DNA of 64,000 nucleotides from Paenibacillaceae bacterium (GCA_015057705.1 SVDU01000011.1:62001-126000); one strand, 5' to 3'; numbered from the stretch's first letter, positions 17,888 to 27,098 are shown. The notes: a model not told the origin generated them from the sequence alone. Made by a program: numbers and translations.

Positions 17888-18882
17888 CAGCTAAGAAGAT
17901 AAATTTGAAGGATTTCCTTATAAATAATGGAATCATCGTTGTCCTCATCCTGCTTGCCATTTTTACGGCAATAAAGCAACCATCATTCGGATCATTTGAC
18001 AATTTAAAAAATATTGCCTTAAATGTGGCACCCCGTTTCATCATTGCCTGCGGTGTATCAGGCTGCCTGATTACCAGAGGTACCGATCTTTCAGCAGGAC
18101 GTATTGTAGGCCTTTCCGCCTGCCTTGCAGGTACACTTTTACAGAAACCAGGCTACAGCGGCAAGTTTTTCCCCAATCTTCCGGATTTTGGTATCTGGTG
18201 GGTGTTTGTAGTATTGTTAATCTGTATTTTAGTTGCTTGCTTGTTCGGTCTGATCAATGGTCTGGTGATTTCCTATCTGCAGGTTCCGGCTTTTATCGGA
18301 ACACTGGGTATGCAGCTGATTGTATACGGTGCCTGCCTTGTTTATACCAATGCAACACCAATCGGCGGTTACCGTCCGGCTTATACGGAAGTGGCAAAAG
18401 GAAGACTGTTTGGTTTTATGCCTTACCTGTTTTTAATTGCCCTTGCAGTAGGACTTGTGATCTGGTTCGTTTATAATAAGACTCCTCATGGAAAATACAT
18501 GTATGCCATCGGCGGTAATGAACAGGCAGCAGAAGTTTCCGGTGTTAATACCAAGAAGACAAAGATTATTATCTATGTGACAGCTGCTGCACTTTACGCA
18601 CTGGGCGGTTTTCTGGTAGGAGCAAAATCCGGCGGATCTTCCGTTAACATGGGTATGGGCTGGGAGCTTGAAGCAATTGCAGCATGTACCATCGGAGGTG
18701 TATCTGTAAACGGTGGTATCGGTAAGGTATCTGGCGTTTTAATCGGTGTTCTTGTTTTCGAAATTTTAAAAACCTGTCTCCAGTATTTAGGAGTCAACAC
18801 CAACTATCAGTACATTGCTCAGGGTATCGTTATCGTAGTTGCGATTGCTCTTGATATCAGAAAATATATTGCCAAGAAATAA
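17884..18882 (+). CDS. mglC: Galactose-type sugar ABC transporter permease
   Basis: The 332-residue integral membrane protein forms the channel of the importer. It has about eight to ten hydrophobic helices, the RbsC/MglC family segment ITRGTDLSAGRIVGLSACLAGTL, the coupling region GKYMYAIGGNEQAAEVSGVNTKKTK and AIAACTIGGVSVNGGIGKVSGVLIGVLVFEIL towards the C-terminus. The ATG overlaps the mglA stop (ATGA). A bidirectional terminator follows. Confidence 0.94.
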   Translation: MTAKKINLKDFLINNGIIVVLILLAIFTAIKQPSFGSFDNLKNIALNVAPRFIIACGVSGCLITRGTDLSAGRIVGLSACLAGTLLQKPGYSGKFFPNLPDFGIWWVFVVLLICILVACLFGLINGLVISYLQVPAFIGTLGMQLIVYGACLVYTNATPIGGYRPAYTEVAKGRLFGFMPYLFLIALAVGLVIWFVYNKTPHGKYMYAIGGNEQAAEVSGVNTKKTKIIIYVTAAALYALGGFLVGAKSGGSSVNMGMGWELEAIAACTIGGVSVNGGIGKVSGVLIGVLVFEILKTCLQYLGVNTNYQYIAQGIVIVVAIALDIRKYIAKK

Positions 18883-18888
18883 ATACTT

Positions 18889-18934
18889 AAAAAAGCGTCT
18901 TGTCCGGCAGCACTGCCTTTCAGGACGCTTTTTC
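18889..18934. terminator. Bidirectional terminator between mglC and the CYTH gene
   Basis: AAAAAAGCGTC at 18889-18899 pairs with GACGCTTTTT from 18924, with an inner GGCAG/CTGCC hairpin. A-tract and T-tract flank the stem, so it can terminate both mglC and the convergent minus-strand gene. Confidence 0.85.
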
Positions 18935-18958
18935 GTACGTTCACTGACTGTTTGAAAA

Positions 18959-19411
18959 TTACGGCAACTGGCTGAGCCGGCTGTTCTGGTATTCTCCGGA
19001 TAAGGTAACATCTTTCCCAAACCAGGAAGGAGGAGTAAAGGAGTGAGCTTCCTCCAGGCTTTCAAATTCAACCTCAGCAAGCATCAGCCCTTCATAGCGG
19101 CCTTCAAAAACATCCAGTTCGATGGTGAGATGATCGTTGTGTTCCACAGGAATTAAATATCTTCTTTTCGTAAGAACACAACCGTCTGTTTTGCTGATTA
19201 AGTGATGATAGGAGTCTTCGTTTAAGGGAAGATTGTATTCTTCTCTTGCTAAAAGACCTTTGGATTTATAGGTTAGAATATATGATTCATCCTCTTTTCG
19301 GATACGTACAACGGGGTCTGTGGATAAGTATCCCTGTTCAATAAAATGATGAGGAAATGACTCATAATTTTCCGGTGGACTGGTGACCAGATATTTGCGC
19401 TCGATTTCCAT
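18959..19411 (-). CDS. CYTH domain protein (triphosphate tunnel metalloenzyme family)
   Basis: A 150-residue protein starting with MEIERKY, the ExExK signature of CYTH proteins (residues 2-6). Further charged beta-strand residues are typical of the tunnel: VRIRKEDESYILTYKSKG, TKRRYLIP, IELDVFEGRYEGLMLAEVEFE. Members hydrolyse inorganic triphosphate or nucleoside triphosphates or act as adenylate cyclases. The substrate here cannot be told. An AGGAGG ribosome site precedes the ATG. It is a single gene between convergent mglC and the divergent lipoprotein gene. Confidence 0.88.
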   Translation of the reverse strand: MEIERKYLVTSPPENYESFPHHFIEQGYLSTDPVVRIRKEDESYILTYKSKGLLAREEYNLPLNEDSYHHLISKTDGCVLTKRRYLIPVEHNDHLTIELDVFEGRYEGLMLAEVEFESLEEAHSFTPPSWFGKDVTLSGEYQNSRLSQLP

Positions 19412-19458
19412 GAAAAACCTCCTGATTCCATGTATTGGACTATAAAACAGGGTTAGTA

Positions 19459-19513
19459 TACCACAATAGGATAAAAAATAGAAGATAGTGGTAAAAAGAA
19501 GAAAAACGTGGTA
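19459..19513 (+). promoter_or_regulatory. Candidate activator sites upstream of the second MglB-like gene
   Basis: GTGGTA occurs at 19488-19493 and again at 19508-19513, exactly 20 bases apart (two helical turns), and its inverse TACCAC at 19459-19464. The downstream promoter has TAATAT near 19512-19517 but no -35 match. Direct repeats spaced by full turns are a common target of AraC-type regulators. Assignment to the YesN-type regulator is speculative. Confidence 0.35.
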
Positions 19514-19550
19514 ATATGGAAAATACAGTAAAAATCAGGAGATTAATGAT

Positions 19551-20612
19551 ATGAAATGCTTGATAAGGCGGACAGCTTTCTTTTTTCTGGTATTGGCAGT
19601 GGTTTTTGCATCAGGCTGCGCAGGAAAAAGTGCTGAGCCAAAATCTGGGGAAAGTTCGGATAAGGAAGCAGGTACGGAAGGAATTGAAGCGGCAGAAGGT
19701 CCCAAAATTGGCATAAGCATCTATCGCTACGACGACACATTTATGAAGCTTTACCGGTCTGAATTAAAACAATATCTGGAAGAGACCTATCACGCCCAGA
19801 TCATCATGCGCAATGCAGGCGGGGATCAGAATGAACAGAACCGGGAAATAAAGGAATTTATAGATAGTAAGTGTGACGGGATTATAATTAATCCTGTTGA
19901 GACCTCGGCTGCAGGAACAATCGCAGATACTTGCAGTCAGGCAGGTATCCCCCTGGTTTTCATTAACAGTGAGCCGGGTGAAACAGAGCGCAAACGGTGG
20001 GAAGACCGTCATATGGCGGTCTCCAGTGTGGAAACGGATTCAAAGCAGGCGGGGACCTATCAGGGACAGATTATTCTTGAAAGCACACGCAGGGGTGACA
20101 AAAACAACGATGGAATTGTCTCTTACGTAATGATAAAGGGAGAGGAAGGCAGTGATGCAGCCCGGTTCCGGTCAGAGTATTCCATCAAAGCACTGACAGA
20201 TGCAGGAGTAAAAACAGAAGAGCTTTTTTCCGGTATGGGAAACTGGAACAGGGAAGAAGGGAAAAAGCTTGCTGCGCAGGCTCTATCAACTTATGGTCCC
20301 AGGATTGATGTAATTTTTTGTAACAACGATGCCATGGCAAATGGAGCACTTGAGGCGGTAGAAGAAGCCGGTATGATACCTGGAAAAGATATATCTCTGG
20401 TAGGCGTGGACGCACTTCTGGAAACCGTGGAATATATAAAAGAGGGTAAGATCACCGGAACGGTTTTAAATGACCATCAGGGCCAGTCTCAGACTGCTGC
20501 TGATACACTGATCCGGTTAATACGGGGAGAGGATGCCGAGACAAGATATCTGGTGGATTATATAAAGATTACCATGAACAGTACATTTCAAAATTGGAAG
20601 GGAGACGATTGA
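19551..20612 (+). CDS. MglB-like galactose-type binding lipoprotein, second copy
   Basis: A 353-residue lipoprotein with signal peptide and lipobox ASGC (Cys23), an acidic linker, and the same fold as MglB: IGISIYRYDDTFMKLYR, a calcium-like loop DKNNDGIVSY, VIFCNNDAMANGALEAVEEAG and VGVDALLETVEYIKEGKITGTVLNDH. It is clearly a paralogue of the protein at 15044-16171 but has no ATPase or permease beside it. It may feed the same MglAC importer, with another sugar preference, or act as a sensor. The stop is one base from the next ATG. Confidence 0.88.
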   Translation: MKCLIRRTAFFFLVLAVVFASGCAGKSAEPKSGESSDKEAGTEGIEAAEGPKIGISIYRYDDTFMKLYRSELKQYLEETYHAQIIMRNAGGDQNEQNREIKEFIDSKCDGIIINPVETSAAGTIADTCSQAGIPLVFINSEPGETERKRWEDRHMAVSSVETDSKQAGTYQGQIILESTRRGDKNNDGIVSYVMIKGEEGSDAARFRSEYSIKALTDAGVKTEELFSGMGNWNREEGKKLAAQALSTYGPRIDVIFCNNDAMANGALEAVEEAGMIPGKDISLVGVDALLETVEYIKEGKITGTVLNDHQGQSQTAADTLIRLIRGEDAETRYLVDYIKITMNSTFQNWKGDD

Positions 20613-20613
20613 T

Positions 20614-21174
20614 ATGGGGAAGGTTTATGCATTTTTAGCTGACGGCTCAGAAGAGGTGGAGCTGCTTGCTGTAGTTGATGTCCTGCTCAGAGGTGGACAG
20701 GATGTAAAACTTGTTTCAGTAACTGGTAAAAAGAATGTGACTGGGTCACACGGGATTAAGCTTCAGGCAGACGTTTTAATAGAGCAGACAGATTTAAAAG
20801 ATGGGGATGTGCTATTTCTTCCGGGAGGTATGCCGGGAACCAGGAATCTGGGGGTCAGCGAGGAATTAGTATACGCACTAAACGAAGCGAATCAGGACAA
20901 TCGCAGGATCGCTGCGATTTGTGCGGCTCCAAGCATTCTTGGAAGACTTGGAATGCTGGAGGGAAAAAAAGCTACCTGTTTTCCTGGGTTTGAAGAGGAA
21001 CTAAAAGGCGCTGACGTGGTAAGACAGGGTGTGGTGACTGACGGTAATATTACAACAGCCAGAGGGCTTGGATATGCTCTTGACATGGGCATCGAGCTGT
21101 TGGCATTGCTGGTGGATAAAAATCATGCACGAAAAATAAAAGAGGCAATTCAATACGACCAGAACCCCATGTAA
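20614..21174 (+). CDS. DJ-1/PfpI family protein
   Basis: A 186-residue single-domain protein of the DJ-1 group. It has the acidic residue of GSEEVELLA near residue 14, FLPGGMPGTRNL and the nucleophile elbow AAICAAPSILG with its cysteine near residue 105. Family members act as glyoxalases, deglycase-like or redox-sensing proteins; which applies here is not decidable. The ATG lies one base after the lipoprotein stop, so translation is coupled. A link to sugar-derived reactive aldehydes is possible. Confidence 0.88.
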   Translation: MGKVYAFLADGSEEVELLAVVDVLLRGGQDVKLVSVTGKKNVTGSHGIKLQADVLIEQTDLKDGDVLFLPGGMPGTRNLGVSEELVYALNEANQDNRRIAAICAAPSILGRLGMLEGKKATCFPGFEEELKGADVVRQGVVTDGNITTARGLGYALDMGIELLALLVDKNHARKIKEAIQYDQNPM

Positions 21175-21189
21175 CAGGCAGGTGAACTT

Positions 21190-22635
21190 ATGAAAAAGAA
21201 TTGGATAGTACCAATCGCTTTCGTTTCCTGCTTATTTCTGCTTGCCGGATGTGAGAAAAAGGATCCTTACGGACTCTCTCCAAAGGATCCTGTTACAATC
21301 TCAGTCTGGCATTATTATAATGGTGTCCAGAAAGAGGAGTTTGACAAACTGGTCAGAGCATTTAATGAAAATGAGGGCAGGGAAAAAGGAATTGTAGTGA
21401 AAGCTTATAACAAAGGAAGTATTGATGAACTGAGCAATACTATCAATGAGAGTATTGAACACAGGGTTGGTTCCGATCCCCTTCCTGATGTTTTTTCTGC
21501 TTACGCGGATAAAGTATACGAGGTGGACCGAATGGGTCTGGCTGCAGATTTAAGTGATTACCTTACCTCCGATGAGATATCTGAATATGTGGATGCTTAC
21601 ATGGAAGAGGGGAGATTTGGCGATGGTGATTCTGTTAAAGTATTTCCGATTGCCAAATCCACTGAGATACTGACTGTAAATAAGACGGACTGGGATAAGT
21701 TTGCAGCTGCTACTGGTGAGACGGAAGATGCATTCTCCACCTGGGAAGGGATCACCAGAGTATCCCAGTCTTATTACAAGTGGACAGACAGTCTGACAGA
21801 AACTCCAGATGATGGAAAAGCGTTTTTTGGCAGAGATGCATATGCCAACTATATGATTATTGGAAGTCTGCAGCTGGGACATGAGATATTTTCCGTGAAA
21901 GACGGGAAAACAGTTCTGGACTTTGACAAAGAAGCGATGAAAAAACTATGGGATAATTACTATGTCCCGTTTGTAAATGGATATTTTGGGGCTTACGGCA
22001 GATTTAGAAGTGATGATGTAAAGACCGGTCAGCTTGTGGCGTTTGTAGGAGCTACCAGTGGAATCTCTTATTTTCCCACGTCTGTGACTCTTGAAGATGG
22101 AACAAACTATGAGATTGAAAGCAAACTGTATCCTCTTCCCGGATTTGCAGGCACGGTTCCCTGTGCTGTTTCCCAGGGAGCAGGGATGATGGTTCTAAAA
22201 TCAGAGGAAAAACGAGAATATGCAGCTGTCTGCTTTTTGAAATGGTTTACCGACACCAGTCAGAATATGAAGTTTGCCATTGGCTCCGGTTATCTGCCAG
22301 TAAAAAAGGCAGCGGCTGAGCAGTCACTTCTAAAGCCTTTTTTACAGGAGGCTGGAGAAAATAGTGCGGTGTCACAGAACCTGATTATTGGGCTCGATAC
22401 AGCCAACAGGTACAGGCTGTATACTTCCAAACCCTTTCCGGGAGGGGATCGTGCAAGAGAAATCCTTCAGACTTCCATGGTTTTAAAGGCAAGAGAAGAT
22501 TACCAGGAGATTGAGGCGCTGATGACGCAGGGGACTGACAGAGAGAGGGCAGTTGCTGATTTTGTAGCAGATGAGAATTTTAATCAATGGTACGAAGACA
22601 CCAGAATGCAATTGGAAACTGTCATCGGAGAGTAA
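21190..22635 (+). CDS. Extracellular solute-binding lipoprotein (family 1), probable signalling partner
   Basis: A 481-residue lipoprotein with lipobox LLAGC (Cys21). It resembles carbohydrate ABC binding proteins of family 1: PVTISVWHYYNGVQKEEFDKLVRAFNENEG at the start, ADKVYEVDRMGLAADLSDYL, and FLKWFTDTSQNMKFAIGSGYLPVKK near the end. No permease or ATPase is beside it. Instead, the next gene, three bases away, is a membrane GGDEF/EAL protein. The pair therefore looks like a ligand-sensing unit, not an importer. The ligand is unknown. Confidence 0.85.
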   Translation: MKKNWIVPIAFVSCLFLLAGCEKKDPYGLSPKDPVTISVWHYYNGVQKEEFDKLVRAFNENEGREKGIVVKAYNKGSIDELSNTINESIEHRVGSDPLPDVFSAYADKVYEVDRMGLAADLSDYLTSDEISEYVDAYMEEGRFGDGDSVKVFPIAKSTEILTVNKTDWDKFAAATGETEDAFSTWEGITRVSQSYYKWTDSLTETPDDGKAFFGRDAYANYMIIGSLQLGHEIFSVKDGKTVLDFDKEAMKKLWDNYYVPFVNGYFGAYGRFRSDDVKTGQLVAFVGATSGISYFPTSVTLEDGTNYEIESKLYPLPGFAGTVPCAVSQGAGMMVLKSEEKREYAAVCFLKWFTDTSQNMKFAIGSGYLPVKKAAAEQSLLKPFLQEAGENSAVSQNLIIGLDTANRYRLYTSKPFPGGDRAREILQTSMVLKAREDYQEIEALMTQGTDRERAVADFVADENFNQWYEDTRMQLETVIGE

Positions 22636-22638
22636 TTT

Positions 22639-25614
22639 ATGAGAGAGAAGAAAAGTGAGTCCATACGAACCCGTTTGCTTGGACCGCTGCTGATATTGCT
22701 GGTTGTGCAGGCTGCAGTGATTGCCGGTACAGTGCTTTTCGGCGGAGTTTCTGTTAAATTAAAAAATAATGAAATCCATATATTAAGCCAGAATACAGAG
22801 AATATCAGAGTCGACCTGGAGAAGGAGACTCTCTATCACTGGATTGTTATGCTGAACCATTCATCCTTAGTTTCGGATGAAGTAGAGCAGATTCTAAAGA
22901 AAAACGGGAGCAGTTCATCCGATATTTCAAAAAATTACGGGCTGAACCGGGAAATTGTGGAACAGATCATAGAAAAATCCATCGATATGCTCCATATGAG
23001 TTATGCGACCGGAGTTTATTTTGTTCTTGACGGTCCGGCAGCAGCCAATAGTTCCAATGATGTAAAAGCGGGATTTTACATAAGAAACTCCAATACAGGA
23101 GGATATTTAACAGACAATTCTTCTCTCTTGATGGAGCGGGGATTGCCTTCTGTGGCAGAAAAATATAAGATACCACTGGATTCCTTCTGGGAAATAGGCT
23201 TTAATAACGGAGGAGATTTAAAGAACAGTGAGTTTTACCAAAAGCCTCTTAAGCTGGCCTTACAGACGGGGACCAATAAGGCCGATGCCTTAAATCAGGC
23301 TTATTTAAGTCAGCCTTTTCGCTTAAGTCCCAGAGATATGCCCGTTATCACCTATTCTGTTCCGGTTATTTTAAACGATGGGACGGTTGCAGGAGTATGG
23401 GGGCTTGAGATGACCTTAAACCAGCTGGGACAGATATTATCGGAGAAACAGACCAACAGTAGTTTTGAGGAATGCTGGCTTCTTGGAATGCGGGATAAAG
23501 AGACGAAAACAATTGTTCCGGTGATTGATTCCGGTTATCTCTACAATCAATATTTTAATGATGTCAAAAAACTGTCTTATACAGACAACGATAAGAAATC
23601 AGTCAGCGAAATAGAATCGTCTGATGGAACAAAGTGGTATGCCAGTATTAAAAGCCTTGATGCTTATGCCAATAACGGAGTAATGGAAAAAGAAGACTGG
23701 GTGCTTGTGGGAATGGCAAAGCAAAAGGATCTGCTTGCATTTTATAATGCCATTCGGCGTATGTTGTTCAGTACCATGCTGGTTCCGATTCTATTCAGCT
23801 TTCTGGGTACGTTTGTCATCGGTAAGATTGTAACGGAACCCATCCGCAGACTGTCTTTCGAGCTAAAGGGCAAATCCGGTAACAGAGGGCTGTCATTAAA
23901 AAGGGTTTACATCCGTGAGATCGATGATCTTACGGAAACAATTGAGCAGTTAAGCCGTGACGTGGAGCAATCCTCGTCAAAGATTTCCAGTATCCTGCGC
24001 CATGCAAACGTTATGATCGGTGTTTTTGAATATGCCAAAGGAGGTGGTCTGGTTTTTTGCAGCCAGTCTCTGTTTGAGATGCTTTGCTGGGGGAATATAG
24101 AAGAACCATACCGGTATCTGGAAGTTGACAGATTTGAGATGCTGATGGAACAGACCTTTACCGGTGTAAAGATGAAGGGCGACCGGGTGATTCAAAGTCT
24201 GCAGATGAATGGTAAAACACGATGGGTGCAGATTATCTTAGATGAGTCAAAGTCCGGAACCATTCTTGGAGTCTGTTCTGATGTAACTGCAGATGTGCAG
24301 GAGAAGGAAAAGCTTGAATGGGAGCGCAATTTTGATTTGCTGACTGAATTGTATAACAGGAGGGCGTTCCGGGAACAGGTGGAGTCTTTGATGACATCCC
24401 AGAAGGAGAAGTACGGTGCTGTCATCATGTGGGATCTGGACAATTTAAAGTATATCAACGATACATATGGGCATGATGAAGGAGACCGTTATCTGATCCT
24501 CTTTGCAGAATGTTTAAAAAACAGTTTTGCCGGAAGGGGAATTTTAGCCCGTTATTCCGGTGATGAATTTGTGACCTACTTACATGGAGATGACAAAGAG
24601 AAAATCCGAAAAGATGTCCGTGATTTTGTAAAATACATTCAAAAGGCAGCTCTTACCATGGAAGGCGGATACATGCTTCCAGTCCGTGTTTCAGGAGGAT
24701 TATCCTGGTATCCCGGTGATGCGACAGATTTTGAAACCCTGTTTAATTATGCTGATTTTGCCATGTACATGGTAAAACACAGTGTGAAAGGCAATGTAAG
24801 AGAATTTGATCTTGATGAATATTCCCAGAATTCTTATATGCTGACAGGCAGTGAAGAACTGAACCGAATGCTGGAAACCGGAGATGTAAGCTTTGTCTTT
24901 CAGCCAATCGTAACAAGAGAAGGTAATATTTACGGATATGAGCTTTTAATGAGACCTCATTTTACAAATCTAAAAGGGATCGGTGAAGTCTTAAATCTTG
25001 CCAGATCTCAGGCAAGACTTCCACAAATTGAATCGCTGACCTGGTTTGCCGGTTTAAGGGCTGCAGCAGCCGAGAAGGAAAAAGGGCATTTAGGAGAGTC
25101 AGAAAAGCTGTTTATTAACTCCATTGCTTCTGTGTGTATTACCGAAGAGGAGCAGGGACTGCTGGAAGATAATTTTGGCGATCTTTTAAGCCGGGTTGTT
25201 ATTGAAATGACAGAAGGGGAGCCTGCCAGCCGGGAATATATGACCCGTAAGATGGAGATGGCAAGAAAATGGCAGGGACAGACGGCTGTGGACGATTTCG
25301 GTACCGGATATAACAGCGAATCCGTTCTTCTGCATATGCGACCGGAAATTGTAAAGGTGGATATGAGTCTGGTCAGGCAGATACACAAAGATGCGAAAAG
25401 GCAGATGATATTAAAAAATCTCCTTGAATTTGCTATTAACAACGATATCTGTGTGCTGGCTGAAGGCGTGGAAACGGAAGAGGAGCTTGTATTTTTACTG
25501 GATTGCGGCATCTTTTTATTCCAGGGATACTATATCGCCAGACCACAAATCGAGATCCGTCCCCTTGATCCGTACATTGCCGGGAAGATGAAGGCGCTTG
25601 CAGGAAAAACCTGA
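22639..25614 (+). CDS. Membrane sensor protein with PAS-like, GGDEF and EAL domains
   Basis: The 991-residue protein has a membrane helix at about 12-33, a large dCache-like extracytoplasmic domain, a second helix at about 374-396 and a PAS-like region at 450-550. A GGDEF domain (about 560-724) and an EAL domain (about 737-987) follow. The GGDEF motif reads SGDEF, and the EAL motif reads ELL, with the metal-binding IEMTEGE, DDFGTGYNSE and LAEGVETEEE elements kept. The phosphodiesterase therefore looks active, while cyclase activity is uncertain. It would adjust cyclic-di-GMP in response to an outside signal, probably via the lipoprotein encoded just before it. Confidence 0.9.
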   Translation: MREKKSESIRTRLLGPLLILLVVQAAVIAGTVLFGGVSVKLKNNEIHILSQNTENIRVDLEKETLYHWIVMLNHSSLVSDEVEQILKKNGSSSSDISKNYGLNREIVEQIIEKSIDMLHMSYATGVYFVLDGPAAANSSNDVKAGFYIRNSNTGGYLTDNSSLLMERGLPSVAEKYKIPLDSFWEIGFNNGGDLKNSEFYQKPLKLALQTGTNKADALNQAYLSQPFRLSPRDMPVITYSVPVILNDGTVAGVWGLEMTLNQLGQILSEKQTNSSFEECWLLGMRDKETKTIVPVIDSGYLYNQYFNDVKKLSYTDNDKKSVSEIESSDGTKWYASIKSLDAYANNGVMEKEDWVLVGMAKQKDLLAFYNAIRRMLFSTMLVPILFSFLGTFVIGKIVTEPIRRLSFELKGKSGNRGLSLKRVYIREIDDLTETIEQLSRDVEQSSSKISSILRHANVMIGVFEYAKGGGLVFCSQSLFEMLCWGNIEEPYRYLEVDRFEMLMEQTFTGVKMKGDRVIQSLQMNGKTRWVQIILDESKSGTILGVCSDVTADVQEKEKLEWERNFDLLTELYNRRAFREQVESLMTSQKEKYGAVIMWDLDNLKYINDTYGHDEGDRYLILFAECLKNSFAGRGILARYSGDEFVTYLHGDDKEKIRKDVRDFVKYIQKAALTMEGGYMLPVRVSGGLSWYPGDATDFETLFNYADFAMYMVKHSVKGNVREFDLDEYSQNSYMLTGSEELNRMLETGDVSFVFQPIVTREGNIYGYELLMRPHFTNLKGIGEVLNLARSQARLPQIESLTWFAGLRAAAAEKEKGHLGESEKLFINSIASVCITEEEQGLLEDNFGDLLSRVVIEMTEGEPASREYMTRKMEMARKWQGQTAVDDFGTGYNSESVLLHMRPEIVKVDMSLVRQIHKDAKRQMILKNLLEFAINNDICVLAEGVETEEELVFLLDCGIFLFQGYYIARPQIEIRPLDPYIAGKMKALAGKT

Positions 25615-25632
25615 TTTTATCGTAAATAATAC

Positions 25633-25661
25633 TGGAATTTAGGGGACGAGTATGGTATAAT
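25633..25661 (+). promoter_or_regulatory. Promoter of tig
   Basis: TATAAT at 25656-25661 with TGGAAT at 25633-25638 (17-base spacer), 67 bases before the tig start. The same TGGAAT-N17-TATAAT pair is seen before mglB. Confidence 0.55.
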
Positions 25662-25727
25662 GCTAAATTGAAGTGTAACGCCCTGTCGGTAAGGCGGTTC
25701 ACATATATCTCAAGGAGGAACCCATTA

Positions 25728-27014
25728 ATGAGTTTACAAGTGGAAAAATTAGAAAAGAACATGGCAAAATTAACGGTTGAAGTGCCGGCTGAGGAGTTTG
25801 AGAAGGCTCTTACCGCAGCTTACAATAAGAATAAGGGCAGATTTAATATCCCTGGTTTCAGAAAAGGCAAAGCACCACGTGCCATGGTAGAAAAGATGTA
25901 TGGAGTAGGTGTCTTATATGAGGACGCTGTTAATGAAGCTCTTGATGCAACATATGGCGATGCTGTAGAAGAAAGCGGACTGGATATCGTTTCCAGACCA
26001 GAGATCAGCGTTGTTCAGGTTGAAAAAGGCCAGAACTTAATTTATACTGCTACTGTAGCTGTTAAGCCAGAAGTGACTTTAGGCGAGTATAAAGGAATCG
26101 AAGTTACCAAAGCAACTGCTGAAGTAACAGAAGAGGATATTGAAGCAGAATTAAAGAAAGTCCAGGAACAGAACTCCAGACTTGTTACTGTAGAAGACAG
26201 AGCTGTGGAAGATGGCGACCAGACAGTCATCGACTTTGAAGGCTTCGTTGACGGAAAACCGTTTGATGGCGGTAAAGGAGAAGATTATCCACTTACCATT
26301 GGTTCCCACTCCTTCATCGATACATTTGAAGAGCAGCTGATTGGAAAGAACATTGGAGAAGCATGTGAAGTAAACGTAACATTCCCTAATGAATATCATT
26401 CCACTGAGCTTGCTGGTAAACCAGCTATGTTTAAGGTTACAGTTAAGGAAGTTAAGAGAAAAGAACTTCCAGAGTTAAACGATGAGTTCGCTGGTGAAGT
26501 TTCTGAATATGATACATTAGAAGAATACAAAAATGACATCAAGGAAAAAGTTGCTGAAAGAAAACAGAAAGCAGCAGCTACTGAGAATGAGGATCATGTT
26601 GTAGAGAAGGTTGTAGAGAACGCAGCTATGGATATTCCTGAGCCAATGATCGACAGCCAGGTAAACAACATGGTGAATGACTATGCAAGAAGAATGCAGA
26701 GCCAGGGACTTTCTCTTGACCAGTATATGAAATTTACTGGAATGACGATTGAAACATTAAGAGAGCAGATGAAGCCACAGGCATTAAAGAGAATTGAGAC
26801 AAGACTGGTTCTTGAAGCAGTTGCCAAGGCAGAGAACATCGTTGTTTCTGATGAAGCAGTAGAGAAAGAAATTGCAACTATGGCTGAAAGCTACAAGATG
26901 GAAGTTTCACAGATTAAAGAATATCTTGGCGAAAGCGGCGTTGTACAGATGAAAGAGGATCTGGCAGTACAGGAAGCTGTTGATTTCCTGGTAGCAGAAG
27001 CGAAATTAGTTTAA
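25728..27014 (+). CDS. tig: Trigger factor
   Basis: Ribosome-associated chaperone and peptidyl-prolyl isomerase that meets nascent chains at the exit tunnel. The 428 residues comprise the ribosome-binding domain with the signature FNIPGFRKGKAPRAMVEKMYG (about 37-57), an FKBP-type domain (about 150-240, GDQTVIDFEGFVDGKPFDGGKGEDYPLTIGS) and the helical chaperone domain. I chose ATG 25728 because AAGGAGGAA precedes it. Upstream in-frame codons lie inside the untranslated leader. It heads the proteostasis cluster tig-clpP-clpX-lon. Confidence 0.97.
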   Translation: MSLQVEKLEKNMAKLTVEVPAEEFEKALTAAYNKNKGRFNIPGFRKGKAPRAMVEKMYGVGVLYEDAVNEALDATYGDAVEESGLDIVSRPEISVVQVEKGQNLIYTATVAVKPEVTLGEYKGIEVTKATAEVTEEDIEAELKKVQEQNSRLVTVEDRAVEDGDQTVIDFEGFVDGKPFDGGKGEDYPLTIGSHSFIDTFEEQLIGKNIGEACEVNVTFPNEYHSTELAGKPAMFKVTVKEVKRKELPELNDEFAGEVSEYDTLEEYKNDIKEKVAERKQKAAATENEDHVVEKVVENAAMDIPEPMIDSQVNNMVNDYARRMQSQGLSLDQYMKFTGMTIETLREQMKPQALKRIETRLVLEAVAKAENIVVSDEAVEKEIATMAESYKMEVSQIKEYLGESGVVQMKEDLAVQEAVDFLVAEAKLV

Positions 27015-27030
27015 GAGTTTTATTCCCGGT

Positions 27031-27057
27031 AGATTCCAGACATCCTGTCCGGAGTCT
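27031..27057 (+). terminator. Hairpin between tig and clpP
   Basis: AGATTCC at 27031-27037 pairs with GGAGTCT at 27051-27057, with an inner GACA/TGTC stem. The following ATTCGGTTTT is a weak T-tract, so it is more likely a partial terminator or processing/stability element than a full stop. Confidence 0.4.
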
Positions 27058-27098
27058 ATTCGGTTTTGAGTGAGAAAGAACAGACAGGAGGAAGAAAG

